Shown here: positions 18,061-27,182 of the stretch, one piece after another
Position numbering within the stretch: position 1 is the stretch's first letter
How the letters are laid out: the number at the start of each line of letters is the position of its first letter
NCBI GenBank assembly: GCA_963834875.1
Contig: CAWIDG010000023.1
Location: forward strand, 1-64,000
Source of the DNA: DATAGF01 sp963834875
Lineage (GTDB): Bacteria; Actinomycetota; Thermoleophilia; Miltoncostaeales; Miltoncostaeaceae
Reading direction: 5' to 3'
Length of the DNA stretch: 64,000 nucleotides
Position numbers and translations under genes: made by a program
The notes under the pieces: generated by a model
What the model saw: the letters and a program-made list of their open reading frames with translations, nothing else
Told to the model about the DNA's origin: nothing
The model's database searches: none

Positions 18061-18845
18061 CGGCTCCAGACCGGCGGGCGCTTCTCCAGGAAGGCCGCGA
18101 TGCCCTCCTGGGCGTCGTCGGTGACGGCGTTGCGGCACATGACGCCGCTGGCGTGGCGGTAGGCCTCCTCCAGCGGCAGGCCGAGGTTCTGCCGGGCGGC
18201 GCGCTTGCCGATCGCGAGCGTCTCGCCGCTCGCGGAGGCGACGCGCCCCGCGAGCGCGACGGCCTCGTCGTCGAGGTGCTCGAGGGCGACGACCCGGTTG
18301 ACGAGGCCCCAGCCCAGGGCGGTCCGGGCGTCGATCGGCTCGCCGGTGAGCAGCATCTCCATCGCGCGCGTCCGGCCGACGACCCGGGCCAACTCCACCA
18401 TCGGGGTCGTGCAGAAGAGGCCGATCTTGACCCCCGGGGCGCCGAACCGCGCGCCCTCGGCGGCGACCGCCAGGTCGCACGCCGCGACGAGCTGACAGCC
18501 GGCGGCCGTCGCGATGCCCTGGACGCGGGCGATGACCGGCTGACGCAGCTCGTGGATCGTCAGCATCAGCTCGGCGCAGGCCGCGAACACGCGCTCGTGA
18601 ACCGCCGCGTCACGGGTGGCAAGCTCACGCATGTCGTGGCCGGCGCAGAACGCCGTCCCCTGGGCGCCGAGGATGACGGCCCGCACCGACGGATCGTCGC
18701 CGGTCTCGCGCAGCCGCTCCGTCAGCTCGATCATCGTCTCGTGCGAGAGCGGGTTGCGGCGCTCGGGACGGCTCAACACCAGCGTCACGACCGGCCCGTC
18801 GCGCTGGACGGTCACCGGTCGGTCGGTTATGACGGCGTCGGACAT
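18057..18845 (-). CDS. Enoyl-CoA hydratase/isomerase family protein (ECHDC3-like)
   Basis: 262-residue crotonase-fold protein. The oxyanion-hole segments are FCAGHDMRELATRDAAVHER and GIATAAGCQLVAACDLAVAA, then ARFGAPGVKIGLFCTTPMVE. Motifs match the ECHDC3-like branch (AGHDM rather than AGAD), whose members act in fatty-acid or isoprenoid CoA metabolism. The first of the two catalytic Glu positions of classical hydratases does not appear, so the exact reaction is open. First gene of the three-gene operon; divergent from the exonuclease gene. Confidence 0.82.
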   Translation of the reverse strand: MSDAVITDRPVTVQRDGPVVTLVLSRPERRNPLSHETMIELTERLRETGDDPSVRAVILGAQGTAFCAGHDMRELATRDAAVHERVFAACAELMLTIHELRQPVIARVQGIATAAGCQLVAACDLAVAAEGARFGAPGVKIGLFCTTPMVELARVVGRTRAMEMLLTGEPIDARTALGWGLVNRVVALEHLDDEAVALAGRVASASGETLAIGKRAARQNLGLPLEEAYRHASGVMCRNAVTDDAQEGIAAFLEKRPPVWSR

Positions 18846-18900
18846 CGCCTCTCCCCACGTCGGAGCGTCGTCTCGAACGGTACCCCGATACGGTGCCGCG

Positions 18901-19782
18901 ATGCAGGTCCACCTGATCGACGGGACCTACGAGCTCTTCCGGCACCACCTCGGGCTGCCCGCGGAGGTCGCCGCCTCCTCCCGCGCGGCCGGCACGCGCG
19001 GCGTGCTGCGCTCGGTGCTGGGGCTCATCGGCGACGGCGCGACGCACGTCGGCGTCGCCACCGACACGGTCATCGAGTCGTTCCGCAACGACCTCTGGCC
19101 GGGCTACAAGTCCAGCGCCGGCATCGAGCCCGCGCTGCTGGCGCAGTTCCCGCTGCTGGAGGAGGCGCTGCGCGCGCTGGGCGTGACGGTATGGGGGATG
19201 GTCGAGCTCGAGGCCGACGACGCGCTGGCCACCGCGGCCGCCCGCGCGGCCGGCCAGGCGGATGTCGAGCGGGTCGTCATCTGCACCCCCGACAAGGACC
19301 TCGCGCAGTGCGTCTCGGGGTCCCGCGTGGTGCAGCTCGACCGGCGCGCCGAGCGCACCCGGGATGAGGCCGGGGTGCGCGAGCGGTTCGGCGTGCCGCC
19401 GGCGTCGATCCCCGACTACCTGGCGCTGGTGGGCGACAGCGCCGACGGCTTCCCCGGGCTCCCCGGCTGGGGGGCGAAGAGCGCGGCGGCCGTGCTGGCG
19501 CGGTACGGGCACCTCGACGCGATCCCCGACCACCCGGGCGACTGGGACGTGCCCGTCCGCGGCGCCGCCCGCCTGGCGCAGGCCCTGGTCGAGGGGCGCG
19601 AGCTGGCCGAGTTGTTCCGCGTCCTCGCCACCCTCCGCACGGACGCCGCGGGGGTGCTGCCCGAGGACGTCGAGGCGCTGCGCTGGCGCGGCCCCGCCTC
19701 CGAGCTGCCGGCCGTCTGCGACGACCTCGACGCGCCCGACGTCCTCGCCCGCGCGGAGGAGCTGGCGGCCGAGCGCGCCTAG
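18901..19782 (+). CDS. 5'-3' exonuclease (FEN/PIN-like), Pol I-independent
   Basis: 293-residue member of the 5' nuclease family, which removes RNA primers or flaps. Acidic metal ligands are visible: MQVHLIDGTYELFRHHLGLP, then GDGATHVGVATDTVIESFRN, VELEADDALATAAARA, and VVICTPDKDLAQCVSG. The helix-hairpin-helix region is DYLALVGDSADGFPGLPGWG followed by AKSAAAVLARYGHLDAI. It is shorter than the Pol I exonuclease domain plus linkers and has no polymerase domain attached. Confidence 0.85.
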   Translation: MQVHLIDGTYELFRHHLGLPAEVAASSRAAGTRGVLRSVLGLIGDGATHVGVATDTVIESFRNDLWPGYKSSAGIEPALLAQFPLLEEALRALGVTVWGMVELEADDALATAAARAAGQADVERVVICTPDKDLAQCVSGSRVVQLDRRAERTRDEAGVRERFGVPPASIPDYLALVGDSADGFPGLPGWGAKSAAAVLARYGHLDAIPDHPGDWDVPVRGAARLAQALVEGRELAELFRVLATLRTDAAGVLPEDVEALRWRGPASELPAVCDDLDAPDVLARAEELAAERA

Positions 19783-20041
19783 GGTCGCATCAGGGCGCAG
19801 CGCAGGACTCACCCACCCCTCAGGCGGCCTTGAGAAAGGCCTTAGGCGCCGCTGGTCCAATGGGCTCACGCGCCGGGCGCCCCACGAGACCCCAGGGGCC
19901 CGGCGCGGCCAGACCACCGCGACCGGAGGACCGCCATGGGCCCATCCTCACGAACGAGCACGTCGTCAGCGGCGTGACCGGCGCGCCGGCCTGACGCCGG
20001 CGCGAGGAGGGGGTCTTGCCGGTCGCTACCCTGGACAACTC
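19783..20041. other. 259-bp intergenic region with a strong hairpin
   Basis: No gene seen. A 9-bp perfect stem CGCGCCGGC (19982-19990) with GCCGGCGCG (19996-20004) and a 5-nt loop lies just before a GAGGAGGGGG run at 20003-20012. The run is about 30 bases from the response-regulator GTG, too far for a normal ribosome site, so the hairpin and run may shape a leader or end the exonuclease transcript. Confidence 0.4.
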
Positions 20042-20737
20042 GTGAGCTCGGACTCCGGGAAGCCGCGCGTCCTGGTCGTGGACGACGACCCGCGCATCCT
20101 CGAGGCCCTTCGGCGCGCGCTGACGCTGAAGGGCTTCGCCGTGTCAACCGCCGAGGGCGGCGAGCCCGCCCTGAGCCTGCTCGGCCTGGGCGCGCCCGAC
20201 GTCCTGGTGCTCGACGTCGCCATGCCGGACGTGGACGGCATCGAGGTCTGCCGCCGCCTGCGCGAGGCCGGCGACCGCACCCCGGTGCTGATGCTGACCG
20301 CGCGCGACGCCGTGGCCGACCGGGTGACCGGCCTCGAGGCGGGGGCGGACGACTACCTCGTCAAACCCTTCGCGCTCGAGGAGCTGATCGCGCGCCTGCG
20401 GGCCCTGCTACGCCGCACGGCCGCCGACGGCGGCACGGCGGTCCTGCGCTTCGCCGACCTGACCCTCGACGAGGGCACCTTCGAGGCCCGGCGCCGCGGC
20501 CGGCTGCTCCAGCTCACCCGCACCGAGTTCCAGCTCCTGGGCACCCTGCTCCTGAACCCGCGGCGGGTGATCACCCGCGAGGCGCTGTTCGAGCGCGTCT
20601 GGGGCTACGAGCTCGACCTGTCGTCGAACTCGCTGGCGGTCTACATCTCCAGCCTGCGGCGCAAGCTCGAGGAGGGCGGCGAGCCCCGGCTCATCCACAC
20701 GGTGCGCGGGGTCGGGTACGTGCTGCGCGAGGAGTGA
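20042..20737 (+). CDS. OmpR-family response regulator (MprA-like)
   Basis: 231 residues. Receiver domain: VLVVDDDPRILEALRRALTL, phospho-acceptor Asp in VLVLDVAMPDVDG, MLTARDAV, and the switch Lys in DDYLVKPFALEELIARLRAL. The winged-helix output domain contains LTRTEFQLLGTLLLNPRRVI, then LFERVWGYELDLSSNSLAVY and RKLEEGGEPRLIHTVRGVGY. It overlaps the kinase start by one base (TGATG), so the two are cotranslated. Start taken at GTG 20042; no close ribosome site, so a leaderless message is possible. Confidence 0.92.
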   Translation: MSSDSGKPRVLVVDDDPRILEALRRALTLKGFAVSTAEGGEPALSLLGLGAPDVLVLDVAMPDVDGIEVCRRLREAGDRTPVLMLTARDAVADRVTGLEAGADDYLVKPFALEELIARLRALLRRTAADGGTAVLRFADLTLDEGTFEARRRGRLLQLTRTEFQLLGTLLLNPRRVITREALFERVWGYELDLSSNSLAVYISSLRRKLEEGGEPRLIHTVRGVGYVLREE

Positions 20738-22120
20738 TGAGCCGCCTCGGGGGTCGGATGTCGATCCGCGCCCGGCTGGCGCTCGGCAGCGCCGCGGCCA
20801 TGGCCGTGGTCGTGCTGCTCGCCTCGGCGCTGGTGTACTTCGCGGTGCGGGACCAGCTCCGGGACCAGGTCGATGACCGCCTGCGCGAGCGGGTGGACGA
20901 CGTCGCCCCAGCCCTGCGGCGGATGCCCCCGGGCCCCTTCGGGGGGCCCGTCGACGACAGGCGCATCCCGACGGCGCCCCTCGGGCGGGCGGGGGGCCTG
21001 GTTCAGGTCGTCACCCCCGACCAGCGGCCCGCGCCCGACGAGCCGGGGGGCCGGCCCGCGCTCCCGGTCGACGACGACGTGCGCCAGGTGGCGGCCGGGG
21101 CGCGGGACGGCTTCCTGCGGGACGCCTCCGTCGAACGGCGCCAGCGTCCGGGTCCTGACGGCGCCCCTGGGCGACGGCCGGGCCATCCAGGTCGCCCTCC
21201 CGCTCGAGGACGTCAACGACACGCTCGGGCGACTGCGCTGGCTGCTCGCGCTGATCGGCGTCGCGGGCATCGCGCTCGCCGGGCTGCTCGCCGCGGCGGT
21301 CGCGCGCGCCGGCCTCGCGCCGGTGCGGCGGCTCGACCGCACCGCCGAGGAGGTCGCGCACACCGGCGACCTCGGCCGGCGGATCGAGGTGACCGGGAGC
21401 GACGAGGTCGCGCGCCTGGCGCACACCTTCAACGAGATGCTGTCGGCGCTCGAGACGTCGCAGGAGAGCCAGCGGCGGCTGGTGATGGACGCCTCCCACG
21501 AGCTGCGAACGCCGCTCACCGCCCTGCGCACGAACATCGAGGTGCTCGCGGAGGACGACGGCCTCGACCCCGCGGCGCGCGGCCGCCTGCTGGGCGACGT
21601 CACGGCCCAGATCGAGGACCTCAGCCGGCTCGTCGCCGACGTCGTCAGCCTCGCCCGCGGCGCCGAGGCGGCGGAGGAGCGCGACGACCTGCGGTTGGAC
21701 GAGCTCGTGCGGCGCTGCGTGGACCGCGCCCGCCTGCATGCGGGAGGGCTGGTCTTCGCGCTCGACGCCCGCCCGACCATGGTCAACGGGGCGGCCGGCC
21801 AGCTGGAGCGGGCGGTCGGCAACCTGCTCGACAACGCGGCCAAGTGGAGCCCTCCGGGCGGCACGGTCGAGGTGACCGTGCGCGATGGCGAGGTGACCGT
21901 GCGCGACCACGGGCCCGGGATCGACGCCGCCGACCTGCCCCACGTCTTCGACCGCTTCTACCGCGCGCCCGGGGTCCGGCGCACGCCCGGCTCCGGGCTG
22001 GGGCTGGCCATCGTCCGGCAGGCGGCCGACGCCCACGGCGGCGCCGTGACGGCCGCGGCCGCCCCGGGCGGCGGGGCCCTGCTCACGCTCCGCCTGCCGG
22101 TCGCGACCGAGGCCCTGTGA
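20737..22120 (+). CDS. Sensor histidine kinase (MprB-like; one frame displacement)
   Basis: Partner of the response regulator just upstream. TM1 is LALGSAAAMAVVVLLASALV, followed by an extracytoplasmic sensor loop of about 110 residues. TM2 is WLLALIGVAGIALAGLLAAA, then a HAMP linker ending with DLGRRIEVTGSDEVARLAHT. The H-box is VMDASHELRTPLTALRTNIE; ATPase boxes are NLLDNAAKWSPPGG, VRDHGPGIDAADLPHVF and TPGSGLGLAIVRQAAD. One extra base near 21133 lies in the sensor loop; removal gives 460 residues. The signal is unknown; MprB relatives sense envelope stress. Confidence 0.88.
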
Positions 22121-22158
22121 GAGTATCATTGAGGACGCAAGCAACCGGCGAGGGCTGA

Positions 22159-22641
22159 GTGACCGGCGACGTCGCGACGGCGCGGCAGCAGCGGGCGGTC
22201 CAGGCGTGGGTGCGCCTGAGGGCGTCCGACGCGGCGATGACTCGCGCCTTCAACGCCTCCCTGACGACCGCGCACGGGCTCACGGTCAACGACTTCGAGG
22301 TGCTGCGGCGGCTGGCGCTGGAGGACGAGGGCCGCATGCGGCGCGTCGACCTCGCGCAGGTCGTGAGCCTCACGCCCTCGGGCATCACGCGCCTCCTGGA
22401 CGGGCTCGAGGCCGCCGGCCTGGTCGGCAGGGACGTCTGTCCCGAGGACGCCCGCGTCACCTACGCGTGCATCACCGACGAGGGCCGCGAGGCGCTCCGG
22501 GCCGCGGCGGAGAGCCACCTGACGGCCCTGGAGGCGCTGTTCGGGGAGCGCTTCAGCCCCGAGGAGGTCGAGGTCCTGGCGGGGCTGCTGGGGCGCCTGC
22601 CGGGGGCCGCCGAGGCCGAGGAGCGGTGCCCGCCCGGTTGA
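22159..22641 (+). CDS. MarR-family transcriptional regulator
   Basis: 160 residues from GTG 22159. The winged helix reads HGLTVNDFEVLRRLALEDEG, RRVDLAQVVSLTPSGITRLL and DGLEAAGLVGRDVCPEDARV, flanked by dimerisation helices. It starts 38 bp after the histidine kinase stop in the same direction. AT-rich GTATCATTGAGG in the gap may be its promoter. The ligand and targets are unknown. Confidence 0.85.
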   Translation: MTGDVATARQQRAVQAWVRLRASDAAMTRAFNASLTTAHGLTVNDFEVLRRLALEDEGRMRRVDLAQVVSLTPSGITRLLDGLEAAGLVGRDVCPEDARVTYACITDEGREALRAAAESHLTALEALFGERFSPEEVEVLAGLLGRLPGAAEAEERCPPG

Positions 22642-22695
22642 CGGGCGCCGTCGTCGGGCAGACTGGTCCAACGAGATGCGGACACGGGAGACGGG

Positions 22696-23787
22696 ATGAG
22701 CACGCGAGACGGTGGTGACGCCGCCGGCGACGGCTTCGGGGACCGCCCGGAGCTGCAGACGCTGGTCGCGGCCGGGCAGGACCAGGGCTGCATCAACGTG
22801 ACCCAGCTCGGCGAGGTCGCGGCCGACGCGGGGCTCGACGACGACGAGGTCGCCGAGCTCCACGCCAACCTGTCCGAGCGCGGCATCGACGTGCTCGACG
22901 ACTGCGCCCGCATCGGCGTCCCCGCCATGCGCGCCACCAACCGCGGGCTGGCCGAGAGCACGACCGACGCGATGCAGCTCTTCCTCAACGAGGTCCGCCG
23001 CTACCCGCTGCTGACCCGCGAGGAGGAGCGCGAGCTGGCCCAGCGCGTCGAGGCCGGGGACGCCGAGGCCAAGGAGCGGATGGTCAACTCCAACCTGCGC
23101 CTGGTCGTGTCGATCGCCAAGCGCTACCAGGGGCAGGGCGAGCTGACGCTGCTCGACCTGATCCAGGAGGGCGTGCTCGGGCTGATCCGCGCGGTGGAGA
23201 AGTTCGACTGGCGCCGCGGGCTCAAGTTCTCGACCTACGCGACCCTGTGGATCCAGCAGGCCATCCAGCGCGGCCTGGCCAACCAGGCGCGCTCGATCCG
23301 CCTGCCCGTGCACGTCGTCGAGCGCCAGCAGCGCGTCACCCGCGCCGAGCGCGCCCTGCTGGCCCGCCTGGGCCGCGAGCCCACCGACGAGGAGATCGCC
23401 GCCCAGAGCCGCCTGCCCGTCGAGCGGGTCGCCGAGGTGCGGGAGCTGCCGCGCACCGTGACCAGCCTCGACCGCCCGGTGGGCGAGGACGGCGAGTCCA
23501 GCCTCGGCGAGCTGATCGCCGACGAGGGCGACGACGGGCCGACGGCCGACCTCGAGCTGAGCCTCCGCGAGGACCTGCTGGCGCGCGCGCTGGCCGAGCT
23601 GCCCGAGCGCGAGCGCATCGTGCTGGAGTCGCGCTACGGGCTCGGCGACCGCCAGCCCGAGACGCTGCAGGAGGTCGGTCGCAGGCTGGGGGTCACCCGC
23701 GAGCGCGTGCGGCAGATCGAGCGCCAGGCGCTCGACCGGCTGGCGCGCGCCCGCGAGAACGAGGCCCTGCGGGACCTGGCCGCCTGA
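22696..23787 (+). CDS. rpoD: RNA polymerase primary-type sigma factor (RpoD/SigA-like)
   Basis: 363 residues. An N-terminal region 1.1-like segment (LQTLVAAGQDQGCINVTQLG) is followed by region 1.2 (TDAMQLFLNEVRRYPLLTRE), region 2 (RMVNSNLRLVVSIAKRYQGQ, LIQEGVLGLIRAVEKFDWRR, FSTYATLWIQQAIQRGLANQ), region 3, and region 4.2 (TLQEVGRRLGVTRERVRQIE). The 2.4 and 4.2 determinants are those of sigma-70 group 1/2. The short N-terminus allows a group 2 paralogue, so the symbol is tentative. ATG 22696 follows GGAGACGGG. Confidence 0.85.
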   Translation: MSTRDGGDAAGDGFGDRPELQTLVAAGQDQGCINVTQLGEVAADAGLDDDEVAELHANLSERGIDVLDDCARIGVPAMRATNRGLAESTTDAMQLFLNEVRRYPLLTREEERELAQRVEAGDAEAKERMVNSNLRLVVSIAKRYQGQGELTLLDLIQEGVLGLIRAVEKFDWRRGLKFSTYATLWIQQAIQRGLANQARSIRLPVHVVERQQRVTRAERALLARLGREPTDEEIAAQSRLPVERVAEVRELPRTVTSLDRPVGEDGESSLGELIADEGDDGPTADLELSLREDLLARALAELPERERIVLESRYGLGDRQPETLQEVGRRLGVTRERVRQIERQALDRLARARENEALRDLAA

Positions 23788-23851
23788 GGGCGGCGCTCGG
23801 CCGGGGTCGCGGCGTCGCGGCGCGGCTCGACGCCGGGTATCCAGCACGGCG

Positions 23852-24466
23852 ATGGACGACACCGCCGCGGCCCTCATCCCGTCGCGCCTCAGCCTCGACG
23901 GGCTGCGCCGCGAGGCCGCCGGCTGCACGGCGTGCCCGCTCCACGAGCTGGGCACGCAGACGGTCTTCGGCGAGGGGCCCCGCTCGGCCGAGCTGATGCT
24001 CGTGGGCGAGCAGCCCGGCGATGTCGAGGACCGCGAGGGGCGCCCGTTCGTCGGCCCCGCCGGCAGGCTGCTCGACCGCGCCCTGGCCGAGGCCGAGATC
24101 GCGCGGGAGCGGGTGTACGTGACCAACGCCGTCAAGCACTTCAAGTGGACGCCGCGAGGCGGCCGCCGCATCCATGACACGCCGAACGAGCGCGAGATGC
24201 GCGCCTGCCTCCCGTGGCTGCGCGCCGAGATCGAGGTCGTCGACCCCTCGGTGGTGGTCTGCCTCGGGGCGACGGCCGCGAAGGCGCTCCTGGGGCGGGA
24301 CTTCCGTCTCACCCGCCACCGGGGGGAGCTGTTCGACCTCCTCCCGGGCCCTCCGGTGACGGCCACGCTTCACCCCTCCGCCGTCCTGCGGGGTCCGCGC
24401 GAGCGCCGCGAGGAGCTCTTCGCCGGCCTCGTCGAGGACCTCCGCCTGGCCGCGCGCGCCGCCTGA
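23852..24466 (+). CDS. udgX: UdgX-type uracil-DNA glycosylase
   Basis: 204 residues of the family 4-like glycosylase superfamily. Fe-S cysteines begin in CTACPLHELGTQTVFGEG. Motif A is GEQPGDVEDREGRPFVGPAG, and motif B is HPSAVLRGP. The loop GGRRIHDTPNERE carries the RRIH sequence that marks UdgX; its His forms a covalent link with the abasic sugar after uracil removal in the mycobacterial enzyme. Known UdgX proteins therefore trap uracil DNA instead of releasing it. A LexA box lies about 0.8 kb downstream but not in this promoter. Confidence 0.85.
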   Translation: MDDTAAALIPSRLSLDGLRREAAGCTACPLHELGTQTVFGEGPRSAELMLVGEQPGDVEDREGRPFVGPAGRLLDRALAEAEIARERVYVTNAVKHFKWTPRGGRRIHDTPNEREMRACLPWLRAEIEVVDPSVVVCLGATAAKALLGRDFRLTRHRGELFDLLPGPPVTATLHPSAVLRGPRERREELFAGLVEDLRLAARAA

Positions 24467-24534
24467 GGCCGCCGGGCGGTCCCGTTTGCGGCGGCCCGCC
24501 CGCGGGTAGCCGGAACGTGAGACAGGGAGAGACG

Positions 24535-24995
24535 ATGGCCGAGATCCCGCCGCACAGCATCCAGCCCGACCGCCCGGCCAAGCCCGACGTCGAGACCCGC
24601 GAGGACACCGTCGAGCGGGTGCTCGACGAGACCGCGGAGGCCCAGAACGTCCGGCCGCGGGAGGAGCTCGTCGACCCGACGTCCCGCCGCGGCGTCAACC
24701 GCACGATCGCCCGCCAGGCCCTGATCGCCGCGGGCATCGGCGCGGTCGCCGGAGCGGTGCTGGGCGTCGTGCTGAGCTTCCTGCCCGGGCCGGTCGAGAC
24801 CGACAGCGCCGCGGGCACGGTGGGCTACGCGCTCGTGATGGCGCTGCTGATCGCGATCATCGCCGGCCTCTCGCGGCGCTCATCCTGCTCGCGCGCGAGG
24901 ACGGCCGGGTGGAGCGGGAGGTCGAGCGCGCCACCGGCCACGCGCCCGAGCCGCCCGGCAGCCCGATCGACCCGAAGTACGACGTCGAGGGGTAG
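24535..24995 (+). CDS. Membrane protein with two helices, unknown function (one frame displacement)
   Basis: A polar N-terminus of about 60 residues (EDTVERVLDETAEAQNVRPR) precedes two membrane helices, AGIGAVAGAVLGVVLSFLPG and VGYALVMALLIAIIAGLSAA. The C-terminal tail reads LLAREDGRVEREVERATGHA. One base is missing near 24873; adding it gives 153 residues ending at 24995. I recognise no family. The ribosome site AGGGAGAG precedes ATG 24535. Confidence 0.55.
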
Positions 24996-25049
24996 GAGCC
25001 CGGGCGCGCCGGCCCTGCGGCGGGCACACGTCCAGCCCCGGTGCCGGGT

Positions 25050-25253
25050 CTAGCCGGCCCGGCGCTCGAGCAGCGTGAGCGACAGGCGGCCGCCGACCTC
25101 GTCGACGCGGCCGCTCACGATCAGGAGCCCCAGCGCCACCTGCGCCTGGGGCGCCGGCAGGCCGGCCAGGAGCGCCCGCGGCGCGAGCCCGCCCGGGGTG
25201 CCCGCGAGGCGGGCCACGATGGTCTGCTGGAGATCCTCGGTCGTCGTGCTCAT
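25050..25253 (-). CDS. 67-residue winged-helix-like small protein behind a LexA box
   Basis: ATG 25253 with GGAGGG just upstream. The product (MSTTTEDLQQTIVARLAGTP, then APRALLAGLPAPQAQVALGL and GRVDEVGGRLSLTLLERRAG) predicts three helices and a beta hairpin, the shape of a minimal winged helix. It is not a family I know. A perfect SOS-box palindrome lies 20 bp upstream (25274-25287), so it is probably induced by DNA damage. Neighbours are UdgX and a small membrane protein on the left, and a MarR/MFS pair divergent to the right. Confidence 0.65.
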   Translation of the reverse strand: MSTTTEDLQQTIVARLAGTPGGLAPRALLAGLPAPQAQVALGLLIVSGRVDEVGGRLSLTLLERRAG

Positions 25254-25273
25254 CCCTCCCCCTCCTCGGTGTA

Positions 25274-25287
25274 CGAACACATGTTCG
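25274..25287. promoter_or_regulatory. LexA (SOS) box
   Basis: CGAACACATGTTCG matches the Gram-positive/actinobacterial LexA operator CGAACnnnnGTTCG in every fixed position. It lies 20 bp upstream of the small protein at 25050-25253 and 112 bp from the divergent MarR gene. The motif is seen directly; LexA binding is inferred. Confidence 0.75.
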
Positions 25288-25343
25288 CACACGCCTCGGC
25301 CGTTCCTGCCCCGGATTGGCGGATGTGCCGTCGTTTCGGCTAA

Positions 25344-25363
25344 TATTTGCCTGCCAGCAAGTA
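25344..25363. promoter_or_regulatory. Putative MarR operator
   Basis: TATTTGC-CTGCCA-GCAAGTA is an inverted repeat with 6 of 7 pairs, AT-rich against its surroundings, 37 bp before the MarR ATG. An AAAGGAG run follows at 25363-25369, so the transcript start is probably close. Autoregulation of the MarR/MFS operon is the likely purpose. Confidence 0.45.
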
Positions 25364-25399
25364 AAGGAGCGGCTGTGCGCCCGCTCGGACCGCCCCGCG

Positions 25400-25826
25400 A
25401 TGGACGAGGAGAGCGTGATCCGCCTGAGGAACGCCGTGCTGCGCGTCGCCCGCCGCCTGCGCACGAGCGGCGACCCGGAGGGTCTCACGGCGACGCAGTC
25501 GTCGGTGCTCGCGACGCTCATGCGCCAGGGCCCGATGCGCGCCGGCGAGCTCGCCGACGCGGAGGCGCTGAACCCCACGCTGCTGTCGCGCGTGCTGCGC
25601 ACCTGGAGGAGCCGCGGCCTCGCATCGCGCGGACCCGACCCGAGGGACGGCCGGGCGACGATCGCGCGCGCGACCCCCGGGGGGCGGCGCCTGATCGAGC
25701 GCCTCAGGGGACGCCGGGCGGCGCTGCTGATGGACTGGCTGGAGGGCCTGACGCCTGAGGCGGCGCGCGTCCCTGCTGGCCGCCCTGCCCGCGCTGGAGG
25801 AGCTGGCCGGCGGGGCGCGGCCCTGA
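25400..25826 (+). CDS. MarR-family regulator upstream of an MFS exporter (one frame displacement)
   Basis: DEESVIRLRNAVLRVARRLR, then GLTATQSSVLATLMRQGPMR, AGELADAEALNPTLLSRVLR and SRGLASRGPDPRDGRATIAR form the winged helix of MarR. One extra base near 25766 near the C-terminus; removed, the protein ends LLAALPALEELAGGARP with 141 residues. ATG 25400 lies 30 bases from the nearest AAGGAG, so the true start may be an upstream codon masked by a displacement. It abuts the MFS gene and probably represses it. Confidence 0.78.
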
Positions 25827-27090
25827 TCCGCGCGCTGGGCATCGGAGACGTTCTCGGCGCTCGAGGCGCCGAACTTCCGCCGCTTCCTGGCGGGCCAGGC
25901 GGTGAGCCTGGTCGGCACCTGGATGCAGACCGTCGCCTCGGGTGGCTCGTGCTGCAGCTGACCGGGTCGGGGACGGCGCTCGGTACGGTGGTCGCCGCCC
26001 AGTTCCTCCCGATCCTGCTGCTGGGGCCGTACGGCGGGCTGATCGCCGACCGGGTGGACAAGCGCCGGCTGCTGATGGCCACGCAGGCCGTCCTGGCCGC
26101 GACCGCCCTCGCGCTCGGCGTCCTCGTCGTGACCGGCGCGGTGGAGCTCTGGATGGTCGTCGCTCATCGCGGTGGTCTTCGGCGTGGTCGGCGGCCTGCG
26201 ACAACCCGGCGCGCCAGGCGTTCTCGCTCGAGATGGTGGGGCCGGAGCGGCTGCGCAACGCGGTCAGCCTGCACAGCGTCCTCGTCAACGTGGCGCGCGC
26301 CGGCGGGCCCGCCGTGGCCGGGCTGATCATCGCCACGGCCGGGACCGGCATCTGCTTCCTCATCAACGCCGCGAGCTACGCGGCGGTCCTCGCCGCGCTC
26401 TGGACGATGGACACCGCGGGCCTGCGGCCCACTCCCCCCGCGCAGCGCGAGCCCGGCCAGGTGCGCGAGGGGATGCGCTACGTCGGGCGCACGCCGGGGC
26501 TGCTCGTGCCGCTGATGATGCTGGCGCTGATCGGCACGCTCGCCTACGAGTTCCAGGTCGTGCTGCCGCTCATGGCGACCGGGCCCGTTCGAGGGCGACG
26601 CGGCCACCTACGGGGTGCTGACCTCGGCGATGGGCGCGGGCGCCATCGTGCGGCGGCCTGATCGTCGCCGAGGCACGGCCGCACGGGCCTGCGGCCGCTC
26701 ACGGTCGCGGCCGCGGCGCTGGGCGTCGCGATCCTCGCCGTGGCCGCGTCTCCGTCGCTGCCGGTCGCGGTGATCGCGCTCGCGGCGACCGGCGCGGCGA
26801 GCATCACCTTCCTCGCCACGGGCAGCACGTCGCTCCAGCTCACCAGCGAGCCCCGCTTCCGCGGCCGGGTGATGGCGCTGTGGACCGTCGCCTTCCTCGG
26901 CAGCACCCCGATCGGGGCGCCGGTCGTGGGCGCGATCTCCGAGCACGCCGGGCCGCGCGCGGGCCTCGCGGCGGGCGCGGCCGCCTGCCTGGCGGCGGCC
27001 GCGGTGGGCGCGCTGGCGCTCGCCCGCGCGGGCCGGCGGACGGGAGCCGCGTCCCCGACCCGCGAGGCGCAGCCGGCCGGCCACGGCTGA
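25823..27090 (+). CDS. MFS exporter of the DHA1/EntS-like group (many frame displacements)
   Basis: Twelve-helix drug or siderophore exporter. Fragments in successive frames join into one protein: ALEAPNFRRFLAGQAVSLVG and TWMQTVA; ILLLGPYGGLIADRVDKRRL (the motif A loop); DNPARQAFSLEMVGPERLRN; LINAASYAAVLAALWTM; and TSEPRFRGRVMALWTVAFLG. Displacements lie near 25855, 25937, 26162, 26199, 26586, 26651 and 26680, six of them one extra base. Correcting all gives about 420 residues from a CTG or masked start at 25823, normal for the family. All family landmarks survive, which argues for sequencing error over decay. Confidence 0.75.
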
Positions 27091-27182
27091 GCCGTCGTGG
27101 TGGGCGCGCAGCCCCCGTCATGGTCTACCGCTGCGATCGCTGCGAGGTCGGCCGGGCCGCCGGCTGCGGTGTCGAGACCGCG

